Source: Anolis sagrei
Taxonomy: Eukaryota; Chordata; Lepidosauria; Squamata; Anolidae
Direction: 5' to 3'
DNA length: 64,000 nucleotides
Assembly (NCBI RefSeq): GCF_037176765.1
Contig: NC_090025.1
Location: 142,038,758 to 142,102,757, forward strand
Below, piece by piece: positions 1-10,399 of the stretch; position 1 is the first letter of the stretch, and the number at the start of each line of letters is the position of its first letter. The notes below the pieces were generated by a model. That model saw nothing but the letters and a program-made list of their open reading frames with translations. It did no database searches and was not told where the DNA came from. Made by a program: the position numbers and the translations under genes.

Positions 1-412
1 TTAAACATGCAATACTATTCTTGAATGAAAATAGCAATGATGTCAAAAATAGTTTACCATATAAGCAGTTTAAATTGAATAGTTATAATTTAGATTGATT
101 TATACTATTATTAGATTTTTAGCAGCCTTGGTTTTGTTCTGTTCCAACACTGTGTTGGGCAATGATGTTCAACTTGTTTCAAACCATGTTTGTCAGCTGA
201 GTCATCACACCAGACTTTATTTAAGTTTCCTTCACCATGGTTTGCCATTATAACTACAGCAATTCAATCAAGATTTCCTGGTGCCCATCTCTGTGTGCAA
301 TGAACACAATGTAAGACTACAATGTATGCAGCCTTCTCTGGGAATTGGTTTGACTGAATGTAGTAGGGTTTACCCTTAAGTCAACATTCATGGCATTGTA
401 TTGTAAATGAGA

Positions 413-820
413 GTTGGTGATTTCCTTTTAATAATGCAATCTGAAGTAGAGAAAGCCATAACATGAATCACCTATATGTAATTTCATGCTATAGGTGGTA
501 TCATGATTCAAAAGGAGAAAATGTTATTATCTTATCAAAAGCAAGGGTGTCATAAAATAGATTGCCAAGTAAAGAATTTAAGTTCTAGGAATTTGAATAC
601 AGACGGGAAATATTTTAGGACAACCCAAGTCAGGATTAGACGTATGTCTGGATACAGAAATACAAATTGTGAAGGGCTCATCATTTGGTAGAATGCACTT
701 CAAAGCATCCTCTCAAGATATTGTTCTTCAGTTGCAGAGGCAAAATATTCTGTCTTTGAAGTACCATTTGGGACAGGAAGGCCCGAAATGTGTTAAATTC
801 GTCATAAAACCTAAATTAGC
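413..820. other. Block unique to copy A, unclassified
   Basis: This sequence interrupts the alignment between the two TMBIM4 3' copies. It is either an insertion in copy A or a deletion in copy B. I see no terminal repeats, poly(A) tail or coding potential that would identify it. Confidence 0.4.
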
Positions 821-1119
821 AGTACTCCATAGACATTGTAGCTGAGATATAAGAATTGTGTCTGTTTGGAAGTGAATTCAGTCTTGTCGCTTTTGAGAAG
901 CTCTACTTCTAGCAGATGACAGGTTTTAGGAGCAGACAAAAACTTGCCTTTCAGGAGTGGCCTAGATGAACATTCAAGAAAATTGTGCCTTGCTGTGCAT
1001 ACACAACTTTCTCTAAACAAATAAAACTCTTAAGTATAATTTTATTAATGATATATCTGATATTGAGCAGCTTTTATGAAATCACACTCAATCTCCTTCT
1101 GAGTGTTCCTTTACTAGCC

Positions 1120-1306
1120 TTTTTTCTATAATAATAAAGTCCTAGATGTGGTGGTTGGTTCTGCGGTAATTCTTGTGTAATCTGTGACATTAATCTGCAA
1201 ATTCACACACTCTTCATTGAAGATTGCATACCGGTTGAAATGAACATCTATTTGGAAATTACCATTCTGTTTTTTCTGCATTAGTTATGGGTCTTTAGTA
1301 AAATAA
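1120..1306 (+). pseudogene. TMBIM4 last-exon pseudogene fragment
   Basis: This is the counterpart of TMBIM4 coding exon 7 (15,670-15,876, minus strand). Shared blocks include the equivalents of ATCTATGACACTCATCTG, CCTCTATTTGGACATCA and the end of the reading frame at 1304-1306. It is not functional: the acceptor (gctacag in the real gene) has become actagcc, an in-frame TAA replaces the TGT codon of the FCGF motif, and small indels shift the frame. No other TMBIM4 exon is visible, but exons further upstream would fall left of base 1. Because intron sequence is duplicated with the exon, this is a DNA-level segmental copy and not a retrocopy. Confidence 0.85.
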
Positions 1307-2609
1307 TTTGGAGTTGTTGAGACTTCTGAACTTGGGTGCGGCAGCTGAAGCGTTAAGACCGAGAAAATCTGTCATGTGCTTTGAAATTGAAAGCTTGTCT
1401 GTATAAAGGATGTTCTAGAAAGTTGGTGCTTATGATACTATTCTGAGATCAGTTAATTACTCATTGCAGTCATCTTGGCTGTGTGCAAAAGGCTTCCTTC
1501 CATCCGTTCACATATTATTCTTGATTGAAAGACTTGCTCATCAACTTCCAATTGTACCCATAAGCACTATTAAAATTATTTTTTTATTTTGGCAGTAATT
1601 GCCACAGATGTGTCCTTTGAGATCAGCAATTGTCACTGGTTGGATAACATAAAACTGAGTCTTTAATTTCACCTTTCAGCACTGGAGTTTTAAATAGCTG
1701 AAATTTGTGGCAGTCATTTCTGAAATCCTTGCAATCCAGTTTGATATGAAGGAATATTTCAACAATTCTGCTTCTAAAAACTTTTAATATTCCTAATAAG
1801 TTAAGAAAAATGCATGTCCAGAAATTTTTGTGTTTTGGAATGCTTAACCTTCATACAACCTTTTGCATTTTGGGGAAAGAGATGTCTTGCTTTTCTAAAT
1901 AGATACCTCTCTGTTTTGGGGTGTCTGAAGCACCAGGATCTCGTTCTGAGTAGTCTCTGCAGCAATGGACTACTTAGGGTTCTTTATTCCAATTCTGGGA
2001 ACTTTTTGAAACATTCATATCCAAATAGTTTCTGGTGGTTCTTTTGGAGTGCTGGGAAGGTTTGAACTCCACTTTAACTCCTTTTGCAATATTTTTGATT
2101 GATATTCAATAGGTGAAATAATTCTGTGCCATATAGAGTAATATCTATTGAGTGGTGTTTGCTTTGGTCTTGTAGTACAGAGTGCTGGCAGGGGAAAAGG
2201 ACTCAATTACATTCCATCTGCTCTTCCATTAGGATGGTATTTGGAAGTTACAAAAACAAAATTTATGAAATGATAATTATGCAAGCCATTTGTCTCTTTA
2301 TTTGCTTTTTTAATCTCATGCTGCAAGATTGTAAACCAATGTTTTCTGGATCATTTAGCAATTATGAGCAGAAAATTAATGTTGTGTTTGTTAATTAGCA
2401 TAATCCTATATGCCCCTAGCACATGGGCAACAATATTCCTCATTTTAAACTTTTAGACTTGACAGTGTTTAGCTCCTAACATTGTATTATGTATTATGAC
2501 TGCCTGCAATTAATGTTCTTTTAACCTTGATAGTATTTTGTTCAGTCTCGGAAGTGTGAAATCTGACATTGTAGTTCACAGATGTATGAAACCATTTTTT
2601 TCATATATA

Positions 2610-3769
2610 AGCAATCCTCGAGTTACAAGCGTCTGATTTACAATGACCCATAGTTAAGAACAGGGAGAAATCTACCCCTAGGAAGACATATTCACTCCTG
2701 AAAGAGTTATCCTGGGGAAAAGGTGTCTGAACTAAAGTTTTTCAGCTAACATGGCCGTCGTCTGCTATTGCTGTTCCTGATCTTGGCTATTATTACTCCT
2801 GTCTGCTCCATCACTCCAGTGCCTGATTGCTCAGATGCCCTCTTGCGGAGGCTGTTTCTTTCGGAGGCTTATTGACATCTACCATCGCTGACGGGCTCTC
2901 TATAACCATTTTGCACCTACCATTGGCCATACCATCGTCACCGGTTGCATCGGAACCATTCTCCATTGCAGCTCCCTCAACACTCGTCATCTTTGTTTAC
3001 GACTTAGAAAGACTGGTCTATGGTCTGGGCTACTTTGGGAGGGGGCCTTCACCTTGCACTTGTTTTTATATACTTCCAATCTTTGGATTCTAGAGACCTT
3101 TATTAATAAGAGTTTGGAGCTAAAGGTCACAGACCAAGAGCTGCTGCACTTTTAGTGTTATTCAAACTGACATTTTAAGGCTTATATATTAATATAAGGC
3201 TTATATATTAAAATATTATAGTACTAAAACATTACTGATGTTGTGCTGTGTTAATTATATAATATATTGTATATACATATAATATTGATGATAATATAAT
3301 GTAATACAATATAATGCTAATAATACAATATAAGAATTATATATTTTATATTACATGTAATATTACTAATAATATTACAGCATAGTGGTATAGTACAATA
3401 TGGGAATGTATGGTACTAATATTGTGCTATGCTAACAATATAATGTGTTGTATTTACATATGACTTCTAAGCCACTCTGAGTCCCCTTCAGGGTGGGAAG
3501 GGCAGCATATAAATATAGTAAATAAATACATAATAAATTTATCATCAATCCTTGTTTCTCTAACAAGTCATTTGTTTCAAAATCAACTTATCACAGGGAC
3601 CGAAAGTGGGGTTATATCTTCTGAACAGGGGCACAGAGAGAAAAAATAAACATCACAGGAGTGTTCCCTATGCTTACACTTAAATATGTGCCTGTTCTGA
3701 CTTAAAAATACATTCAAATTAAGATCAAACCTACGGAGCCTATCTTGTTTGTAACTTGGGGACTGCCTG
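2610..3769. mobile_element. TA-flanked mariner/Tigger-like DNA transposon, non-autonomous
   Basis: The ends form imperfect terminal inverted repeats: AGCAATCCTCGAGTTACAAG at the left and the reverse complement of CAGGCAGTCCCCAAGTTACA at the right. Both are flanked by TA (2608-2609 and 3770-3771), the target duplication of the Tc1/mariner superfamily. The paralogous copy at 14.2-16.8 kb lacks the element, which confirms it as an insertion. No transposase reading frame is visible. The interior includes a LINE-type tail (about 3460-3530) after a very AT-rich stretch. Superfamily is fairly sure; the family name is inference. Confidence 0.7.
3170..3530. repeat. AT-rich low-complexity tract followed by a LINE tail
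   Basis: Simple ATA/TAT-rich sequence runs from about 3170 to 3470. It ends in a squamate LINE 3'-tail motif (gccactctgagtcccctt and then ataaatatagtaaataaata). A similar AT-rich block next to a similar tail occurs in opposite orientation at 22,850-23,137, so the AT tract may belong to that repeat. Confidence 0.5.
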
Positions 3770-3924
3770 TATTCAGTGTCAATTCAGTGTCAATTTTTAC
3801 AGCTCGAGTTTTGGGCTGCCCATACAACAGCATTTTAGCTGATTTGTGTTTTTTAAAAAATAAGTTGAGGCCCAATTAATTGGATTCAACGTCAGTCTTA
3901 CCTCAAATACCTAACTCAAGAGGT

Positions 3925-4165
3925 TCCCATCCTTTTTTTTTTGACCAGGGACCACTTTGACCAGGGAACACTCATCAACAATAATACCAAAAGTGTTACA
4001 AATCAGTTTTTCATCAGCTTAAGATTTGGTTTGGTTATTTGGGGTGCTGATTCAGAAAATTGCATTGGATAGACCACATCACATAGTTTCTGATACAGAA
4101 CATATGCCACCCAGTAGTCACCTGCAGAAAACCATATTTAATAAGAGCTGATGATCTTAAGAGCT
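3925..4165 (+). mobile_element. Decayed hAT-type repeat fragment
   Basis: It contains gaccagggaccactttgacc and a block through ttcagaaaattgcattggat that recurs at 46,995-47,230, where the full start cagtggttcccaacct is preserved, and in part at about 22,234-22,376. The CAGTGGTTC start is typical of hAT transposons. No reading frame is seen. Confidence 0.5.
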
Positions 4166-4794
4166 CTCATGACAGCATAAAACAAGATTTGACATTGTGT
4201 GCCTTCAAGTAATTTTCTGACTTAGAGCAGCCCTATCACAAAGTTTTCTAAGGTTGAGAAATCACACAAGTGGAGTCCTTCTCTCTATCTCACCATCTTC
4301 TTGGGATCATTTGGTGGGGAAAGGGGACAGGGCCTTTTGGTAGCTTCTCCCAGACTTTTATCAAGACGCGAAACAACACCAGCCAAGGACCAAATGATGT
4401 CAATCCTGATCTCCAAAATGTCAGGAAACCAAGGCCAGTTAGGTGGGCATACCTGATAAGAGTTTTGAGCTGCACCAGAGACTTATCTTTCCAGAAGAAT
4501 AGAACATAGCCCAAGAAGATTAATCTTTCCTAATGGCACCTCCTAGGCTGGTATTGTTTTGTGTCTTGATAAATTAATTGGGTGAAGGAGCAAACTGGGA
4601 GTGGCAGCTAATATTTTGGGAAAGTGTCAGGATGCAAGGTAAACATAATCAGCTGGAGAATTTCACAAAAATAATTCTAAAATTAATTTAAGCAGGGACA
4701 AATGTAAAGGTCTACATTTAGGCAATAAAAATGTGGGTATATCAATAAAGTATGGGAAGACCTAGCTAGAAAGCAATATAAAAAGTCTAGATGA

Positions 4795-4925
4795 GTAGTT
4801 TTCAATCTCTGGCTATCCATATGTTTTGGATTTCAAACTCAGAATCCCTGACTACAGGCCTGGCTGGACTCTCTAGGAGATGATGCCCAAAACACCTGGT
4901 GGAACAGAAGTTGAAAATCCCTGAT
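4795..4925. mobile_element. Decayed palindromic hAT MITE
   Basis: The arms resemble the hAT MITE at 16,341-16,475: gtagttttcaatctctgg at the left and its approximate complement cagaagttgaaaatccctg at the right. The centre is diverged and no target duplication is clear. Confidence 0.4.
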
Positions 4926-5205
4926 TTAATGCTCTTAGCAGTCTGCAGGCTAAACATGGACCAACAGTGTGATGCAAAGCAAAAAGTGAAAGTTGGTGCA
5001 ATTCAAGGCTACATCAAAAGAGGAATGGTGGCCAAATCCAGGAAAGCGATAGTAAAACTGTTTTCCTTTTCTGATTTGATCAGGCCTCTCACAGACAGAG
5101 AATGAGGCTGAATTCCTTTGCACTCGTAGTTGGGGATAAAGTCTGGTGAGCAAAACATATACACGACTGGGTTGCATAGTATAAGTTGAGCTCTTGCTGG
5201 ATTAA

Positions 5206-5543
5206 AAACATAAAGGTTTCCCCTGGCATTAAGTCTAGTCGTATCCGACTCTGGGGGGGGTGTGTGTGCTCATCTCCATTTCTAAGCCAAAGAGCCTGCA
5301 GTGTCCGTAGACACCCACTAGTTCATGTGGCCAGCATGACTGCATGGAGTGCCATTACCGTTCCGCAGAAGCAGTATTTATTGATCTACTCACATTTGCA
5401 TGTTTTCAAACTGCTAGGTTGGCAGAAGCTGGGACTAACAGTGGGAGCTCACTCCACTCCCTGGAGTCGAACTGCCATCCTTTCAGTCAGCAAGTTCAGC
5501 AGCTCAGTGGTTTAATCTGCTGTGCCACCAGGGGGCCCCATAC
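5206..5543 (-). mobile_element. Sauria SINE
   Basis: Read on the minus strand, the element starts with a tRNA-related head (ggcccccTGGTGGCACAGCA at the right edge, with a B-box-like ttcgactcc). It continues through the conserved body (gtcatgctggccacatgaac) and ends in the Bov-B-type tail aatgccaggggaaaccttta. This structure is diagnostic of Sauria SINEs, which squamates mobilise with Bov-B LINE machinery. The long frame on the plus strand here is incidental. Confidence 0.9.
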
Positions 5544-5549
5544 TGCTGG

Positions 5550-6268
5550 ATTACATGAGCCTTAATAGCAATTACTCTTCACTGAATTATACCCATAACA
5601 TTTCAAGAAAAATCTAGAATGCATTTCCCCCTATAAATAAAGATGTTGCCCAGAAACCATCACAGACTTCAGTGTAACAAGCCCATAATTTCAGTATTCA
5701 TGTGATGGTTATCTGTGACTATTTCTTCAAAATGAGTAACAGTGATGAATATTAAAGACTTATAAATTTATTATAGCACATGCACTGTCACAGACTGCAG
5801 TCAATTCACAAAATACACTTTAATTTGTTTGGATCTCTGTGTCACAAGTCTTTTCTGTAACAGCTTAACAGGAAGATTTATATAGGAATTGAAATCAATG
5901 GAACTTAAAATTTTTGTCTGGGGGCTTGAGTTCTATTGTTTTTGGAAGTATTTACTTCATTAATGTTGATTGGAGTATGTCTTCTATGAACTAAATATTA
6001 TTTAACGAATGGCAGTTACAAGTTACAAAGACTTTAGTTCCACTGATTTCTTGGTAGTGAATTTAGTTCTGTGTTTACAATTTGACTGGGGTTCCATTTT
6101 GACAATGTACAATGTATATTACAAGGAACTTTATTAAACGAAATACATTCCCAAAAAGACAGTTTTAAGGCAATATAGTAAAACACTTCCCCTGGTTAAA
6201 TTACACTGGTTAAGTCTTTTTAAAATAGCCAATATCCCCTCACTTCTTAAAATAAAACTTTTAAATTT
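5550..6268 (-). other. LLPH 3' flank and 3' UTR
   Basis: No gene other than the LLPH 3' UTR is visible. A minus-strand AATAAA lies at 6130-6135, about 135 bases past the LLPH stop, and is the likely poly(A) signal. The rest is AT-rich unique-looking sequence. Confidence 0.5.
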
Positions 6269-7099
6269 CTACCATGCTAGTCCCTTTGGTGGTTTGTTCT
6301 TATTTTTTCCTTTGCAACGCTTTGCCTTAAGTCTCTTCCTCTGTCTTGGATTCATCCATATTGGATATTGCCCATGTTCATCTAGAAGAGTCTTTGAACT
6401 TCTCTGCTTATCCATGTCCATCTTACTTTCACCTGGTTAAAAAAGGAAGTTAAATAAGCTGCATAAAATTTCCTATCAGTTATTTAATTCAAAACTAAAG
6501 AAAACACTACAGAAATAATGAAGGTTGAGTGTAGTTCTATTAGACTAATAGCGAGGAAAAATACATAATTGGGAAGATGGATAAGAGAGTATGCACATAT
6601 TTCTATTAAGAAACAATGGCAACTTTCATTCCAATTGGGAAAGAGTGAAGAGTAATAGTGTTATAATATGTTATTGTGGAAACAGGAAACTATGGATAAC
6701 ATGAAATGCATTTATATACCAGTAACAATGGATATATTTTTATAGTTGAGCTATTGGAAGACTTGCAAAGCAGATAGAAATATAAGGAAAACCAACAATG
6801 GAAATATTTTCATACTGTATACATAACATAAATCTCACAAACCTACTTCCAATTTTTTTGCAAATGTTTACAGCACTCAAGTGAAAAATTTTATCACAGT
6901 CCAACTCACCTTCTGAATCCTTTTTCTCTGTGACTTTCTCTGCAGGAACAACAGTTACAATATCTTTCACTTCATCCATTACAGCATCTGTGTCTGTTTT
7001 CAGGATGCTCTGCAACCTGGCAAGTTCCTTGGGGGCATTTTTCTTTCTCTTCTCTGCTCGCATCTTCCGCTTCCATTTGCTTCTCAAGCTTTTCGCCAT
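6269..7099 (-). CDS. LLPH: LLPH, LLP homolog (nucleolar ribosome-biogenesis protein)
   Basis: Two coding exons, 7099-6910 and 6432-6269, encode 117 aa. The donor gtgagt at 6909 and acceptor ccag before 6432 join codons as GAA G|GT GAA. The protein starts [20 protein letters not shown], the invariant basic N-terminus of this family, and ends [28 protein letters not shown] and PPKGLAW, matching the vertebrate C-terminus. From family knowledge LLPH is a small, very basic nucleolar and chromosome-associated protein linked to 60S ribosome biogenesis and named after Aplysia LAPS18. Human LLPH is 129 aa as remembered; the 12-residue difference lies in the acidic/lysine linker and the basic stretch before the C-terminal PKGLAW. 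The start follows a splice acceptor (tatatacag, exon edge 7111), so an upstream exon is non-coding. Confidence 0.93.
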
Positions 7100-7224
7100 C
7101 GTTGTTTGCTTCTGTATATAGGAAATGAGCAAAATACGTAACATCTACAAGACTGAACAAACACCTAAATTTGCATGTGCACATGCCCACATATTTGGAA
7201 CCCACAACTGATCAACAATTTATT

Positions 7225-8330
7225 AATTGATTAGCAACACTTCAAAGGAGATGGGAACCTGAAATGGTTGAATTACAACTCCTTGGTCACGGTCCATACC
7301 AATCAATTATAGGAGTTGAAGTGCAACTATTTATTTTTAACAGTTCCATGTTTAATCGTATTTTAGAGTTGGTATGCATTCAGGTTTTAAATTGTATATT
7401 GTATTGTTTTAGTGTTGTAAATGACTTCGGGTTTCTTTTTTGAGAGAAAAAGCTGCACATATAATTGTAAAATAAAAAAAGTTTCCCCATCTCTGACTAG
7501 CCATTTTTTGCACTTGCCACATCCCCACCTTACTTCCAGTGTACCATATGACACCCATGGGACTGGTACCTGAGGTTTTACCTACCTGCACCCTTTGAAT
7601 GTAATTTTAATGATATATCTTGCATTCTAACTTTGCATCTGCTCACAAATGTTCAAATGTTTTTTGTTTTTTATCCATTTTATTTGAAATTGTTATTAAG
7701 CATATTATATGACAGCTAACTGCAGAGTCCCTATGGAAAGAAAGGCAGGGCAGAAATAGGGTTAATAATAATAATGACTGTATTATTTGAACTGGCCAAG
7801 GTCCCTTCTGAACCTTGTGAATTGAGGTTCATGTTTTTATGCTGATATAAATTAAATGTAATTTAATTTAATGTTGTATTTTATAATTTGGTCATACATA
7901 TGAGTTTATTTTGGTATACGTTGGTGTATTTTGTGTTCTGGTAGGTTTATTATTGTATTTGTATTTATTGTTGTTTCAGGCATTGATACTATTATTAATA
8001 ATTATATCATTATTATTCTACACTGCCATACAAAATCTGCTTTGAATTGGATTATATGGCAGTGTAACCTACTATAAAGCAGACACATGTGGTGGCACAA
8101 TGGGTTCCCCTCCTGACACAGGAAAGAAAATCTGGATTATATAGCAGCATAGATCCAGCCTACGTCTCTATAGATCTTCTGATTCCTGTTTTGCCTGCCT
8201 GCATGTTTATGTGTTTTCAAGCCACTGGCAAAACCACCTAAGAAATCTCTAGGAAACTCATGGTATTGTCATAAATCAGGTAACTTGAAAGCATATGTAT
8301 GTATGTATTTACTAGGTCCTTTGAGATTGG
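7225..8330. other. Repeat remnants in LLPH intron 1
   Basis: No coding sequence. It contains a decayed hAT MITE (about 7235-7340), a LINE-type 3' tail (about 7715-7775, ending in ATA repeats), and fragments of the cactgccata...tatggcagtg MITE around 8020-8165. Confidence 0.4.
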
Positions 8331-8470
8331 ATCTGCGCTATCTCCCAGGAGCTGATCCCAGATTGTCTTCTTAGAACTGGATTATATGAGTCTACACTAC
8401 CAGATAATCTGGGATAAAAAGATAATCTGGCATCAGTTCTTGGGATCTGGGGCAGTGCAGATCCAGAGTG
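8330..8470. mobile_element. Palindromic MITE, Harbinger-like family
   Basis: The two halves are inverted (ggatctgcgctatctcccag against its complement near 8446-8466) around the motif gaactggattatatgagtct. It belongs to the same family as 18,036-18,184, whose 3-bp TTA target duplication is readable. Confidence 0.6.
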
Positions 8471-8485
8471 AAGCATATGATAGAA

Positions 8486-9202
8486 CTAGCCGTCCCTTGC
8501 CACGCGTTGCTGTGGCCCAGTCTGGTGATCTGGAAAATAAAGTAACAAGAAAGTGTTTTTTTCTAATATATGTAATTTCTTTATGCTTGCGGGTAAACAG
8601 GATTTGATTACGTTTTCTTGCCCTGATGAAGGAAGTTGGACTGGATGGCCTTAAATATTTTCTATTAGTCATGGGGGTTCTGTGAGAGAAGTCTGCCTTA
8701 ATTCTATAATTCGTGGGGTTCAGAATGCTCTTTGATTGTCGGTGAACTATAAATCCCAGTAACTACAACTCCCAAATGTCAAGTCTATTTCCTCCAAGCT
8801 CCATCTGCGTTCCTAGTTGGGCATATGGAATATTCGTGCCAAGTCTGGTGCAGATCCATCATTGTTTGAGTACCACAGTGCTCTCTGGATGTAGGTGAAC
8901 GACAACTCCCAAGCTCAAGGCCAATGCCCAGTAACCCTTCCAGTATTTTCTGTTGGTCATGGGAGTTCTGTGTGTCAAGTTTGGTTCAATTCCATCATTG
9001 GTGGATTTCAGAATGCTCTTTGATTGTAGGTGAACTATAAACCCCAGGAACTACAACACCCAAATGACAAACTCAATTTTTTGAGTGTTGGTCACTCATT
9101 GGGTTTGTAGGTGTCTTGTGTCCAAATTTGGTGTCAATTCGTCTAGTGGTTTTTGAGTTATGTTAATTCCACAAACGAACATTACATTTTTATTTATATA
9201 GA
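8486..9202 (-). mobile_element. Non-autonomous Helitron with SPIN-like interior
   Basis: Read on the minus strand, the element begins TCTATATAAATAAAAATGTA. It ends with the hairpin ccacagcaacgcgtgg followed a few bases later by CTAG, flanked by A on the plus-strand left edge. These are Helitron ends: 5' TC, 3' hairpin and CTRR, no terminal inverted repeats. The interior has the phrases tgaactataaatcccag and caactcccaaatg, which resemble the SPIN hAT interior. Two such phrases lie 288 bp apart (gattgt at 8734 and 9022). The insertion is in LLPH intron 1. Confidence 0.7.
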
Positions 9203-9485
9203 AGAAGATTGCCCAGAGAAGGGGCCTAAGAATATGCCAATCAAGACATTAAGAAGTCTCCTTTTGCCTCTCATCTCAAAATAGAAGAAAAGAAGAGCTC
9301 TTCATTAGTCCACAATGCCTTCCTTGTTGCGGAACTATTCCTTACCAGGAGAGTAGTCTACCAACGAATACGAGGCACTTTATTTCAGAGAAAAGAACTA
9401 GCCAACCCCTCTCCCTTCATGGGTATTCCTTGCCTAAGAAAACCCCATGGAATCCACGCCATAAGCCAACAGAAAAGACTTTTAC

Positions 9486-9680
9486 CTCGGGCGCCTTCGC
9501 TGCTGTTGCCGAACTCTGCCACGCCGGAAGACTCAACTTGCAGGCACGCCGCTCACAGGGCCACTTCCGGAGCTGCGCAGAAGCAAAGGGACCACCCACA
9601 GCCAAGGACGCTTCCGGAAGGCTCTCGTGATCCAACACCGCCCCCTGGCGGCTGCCTCCGGTACTATCGGTAGATCACTT
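9486..9680 (-). promoter_or_regulatory. Likely LLPH non-coding exon 1 and CpG-rich promoter
   Basis: This is a GC- and CpG-rich island in AT-rich surroundings, 2.4 kb upstream of the LLPH coding start. It has a good minus-strand donor (CCGAG|gtaaaa, exon edge 9486) that could splice to the acceptor at 7112. ETS-type CCGGAAG/CTTCCGG motifs occur at 9524-9530, 9564-9570 and, back to back, at 9611-9620. Several ETS sites without a TATA box are usual for housekeeping ribosome-biogenesis promoters. The exon and start site are inferred; the right boundary is approximate. Confidence 0.6.
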
Positions 9681-9689
9681 CTGTGAAAG

Positions 9690-9974
9690 GCAGTTCACAC
9701 CCCTTGATGCTTTCAAAAGATCAGTTTGCCACTTAAATGGAGATTTTGACCTTGTTTGAACGCCTCCGAAAACAGTTTTTTGAAACAGGTGACCTGAAAG
9801 CTATAACCAAAAGTAAAAGCAACTGTATCTTGTGACAGTTTCCTCAGTATCTAGATCCCTTTGACTGCTTCTATGGATAAGGATAGCTGTAGGGCCAGTG
9901 ATAGCAAGAAACAATATCTGAACGCAGGCAGGCAGGCAGGAAGAAAAAAAGAAAGTGTTCACTTCATCTTCCTA
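9690..9974. other. Unique-looking sequence upstream of LLPH
   Basis: No gene or repeat family recognised apart from a short AGGC simple repeat (about 9925-9941) running into an A/G-rich stretch. Confidence 0.3.
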
Positions 9975-9982
9975 TTCTCTAG

Positions 9983-10306
9983 GTAAAGGTAAAGATTTTC
10001 CCCTGACACTGAGTCCAGTTGTGTCTGTTATCCAGTTGTGGGTAAGTGCTCAACTCCATTTCTAAGCCAAAGAACCAGCATTGTCTGTAGACACCTCCAA
10101 GGTCATGTGGCCAGCATGACTGCATGGAGTGCCGTTACCTTCCCGCTGGAGCAGTACCTATTGATCTGCTCACATTTGCATGTTTTCGAACTGCTAGGTT
10201 GACAGAAGCTGGGGCTGACAGCAGAAGCTCACGCCACTCCCCGGATTTGAACCTGCAACAAGTTTAGCAGCTCAGTGGTTTAATCCACTGCGCCATGAGG
10301 GCTCCT
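9983..10306 (-). mobile_element. Sauria SINE
   Basis: It has the same structure as the copy at 5206-5543: tRNA-related head at the right (cctcatggcgcagtggatta), the body gtcatgctggccacatgacc, and the Bov-B-type tail toward taaaggtaaagattttcccc at the left. Confidence 0.9.
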
Positions 10307-10399
10307 TTAAGTCATTACCGTAAGTCATTACTTATAGAGAAAACTGTGAATGTTTCAGGTTAGCATGTACATTAAAAGACATATATCAAGTGGCAGCTT

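Larger units (their letters stand above)
1..3915 (+). repeat. Inverted paralogous copy of the TMBIM4 3' region (copy A)
   Basis: This stretch aligns in reverse complement with about 14,160-16,830, the last TMBIM4 intron, last exon and 3' flank. Shared landmarks, in order, are: intron sequence at 1-412 and 821-1119, the exon at 1120-1306, 3' UTR at 1307-2605, and downstream flank at 3772-3915. Copy A carries two extra blocks that copy B lacks: 413-820 (unclassified) and 2610-3769 (a DNA transposon). Copy B carries a hAT MITE (16,341-16,475) and a fold-back repeat (about 16,588-16,702) that copy A lacks, so the duplication is older than those insertions. The alignment is still running at base 1, so the copy continues to the left of the window. 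The duplication is read directly from the sequence; its mechanism is unknown. Confidence 0.85.

Noticed and set aside
5186-5515. 109-codon frame as a small gene
   Set aside because: It lies wholly within a Sauria SINE.
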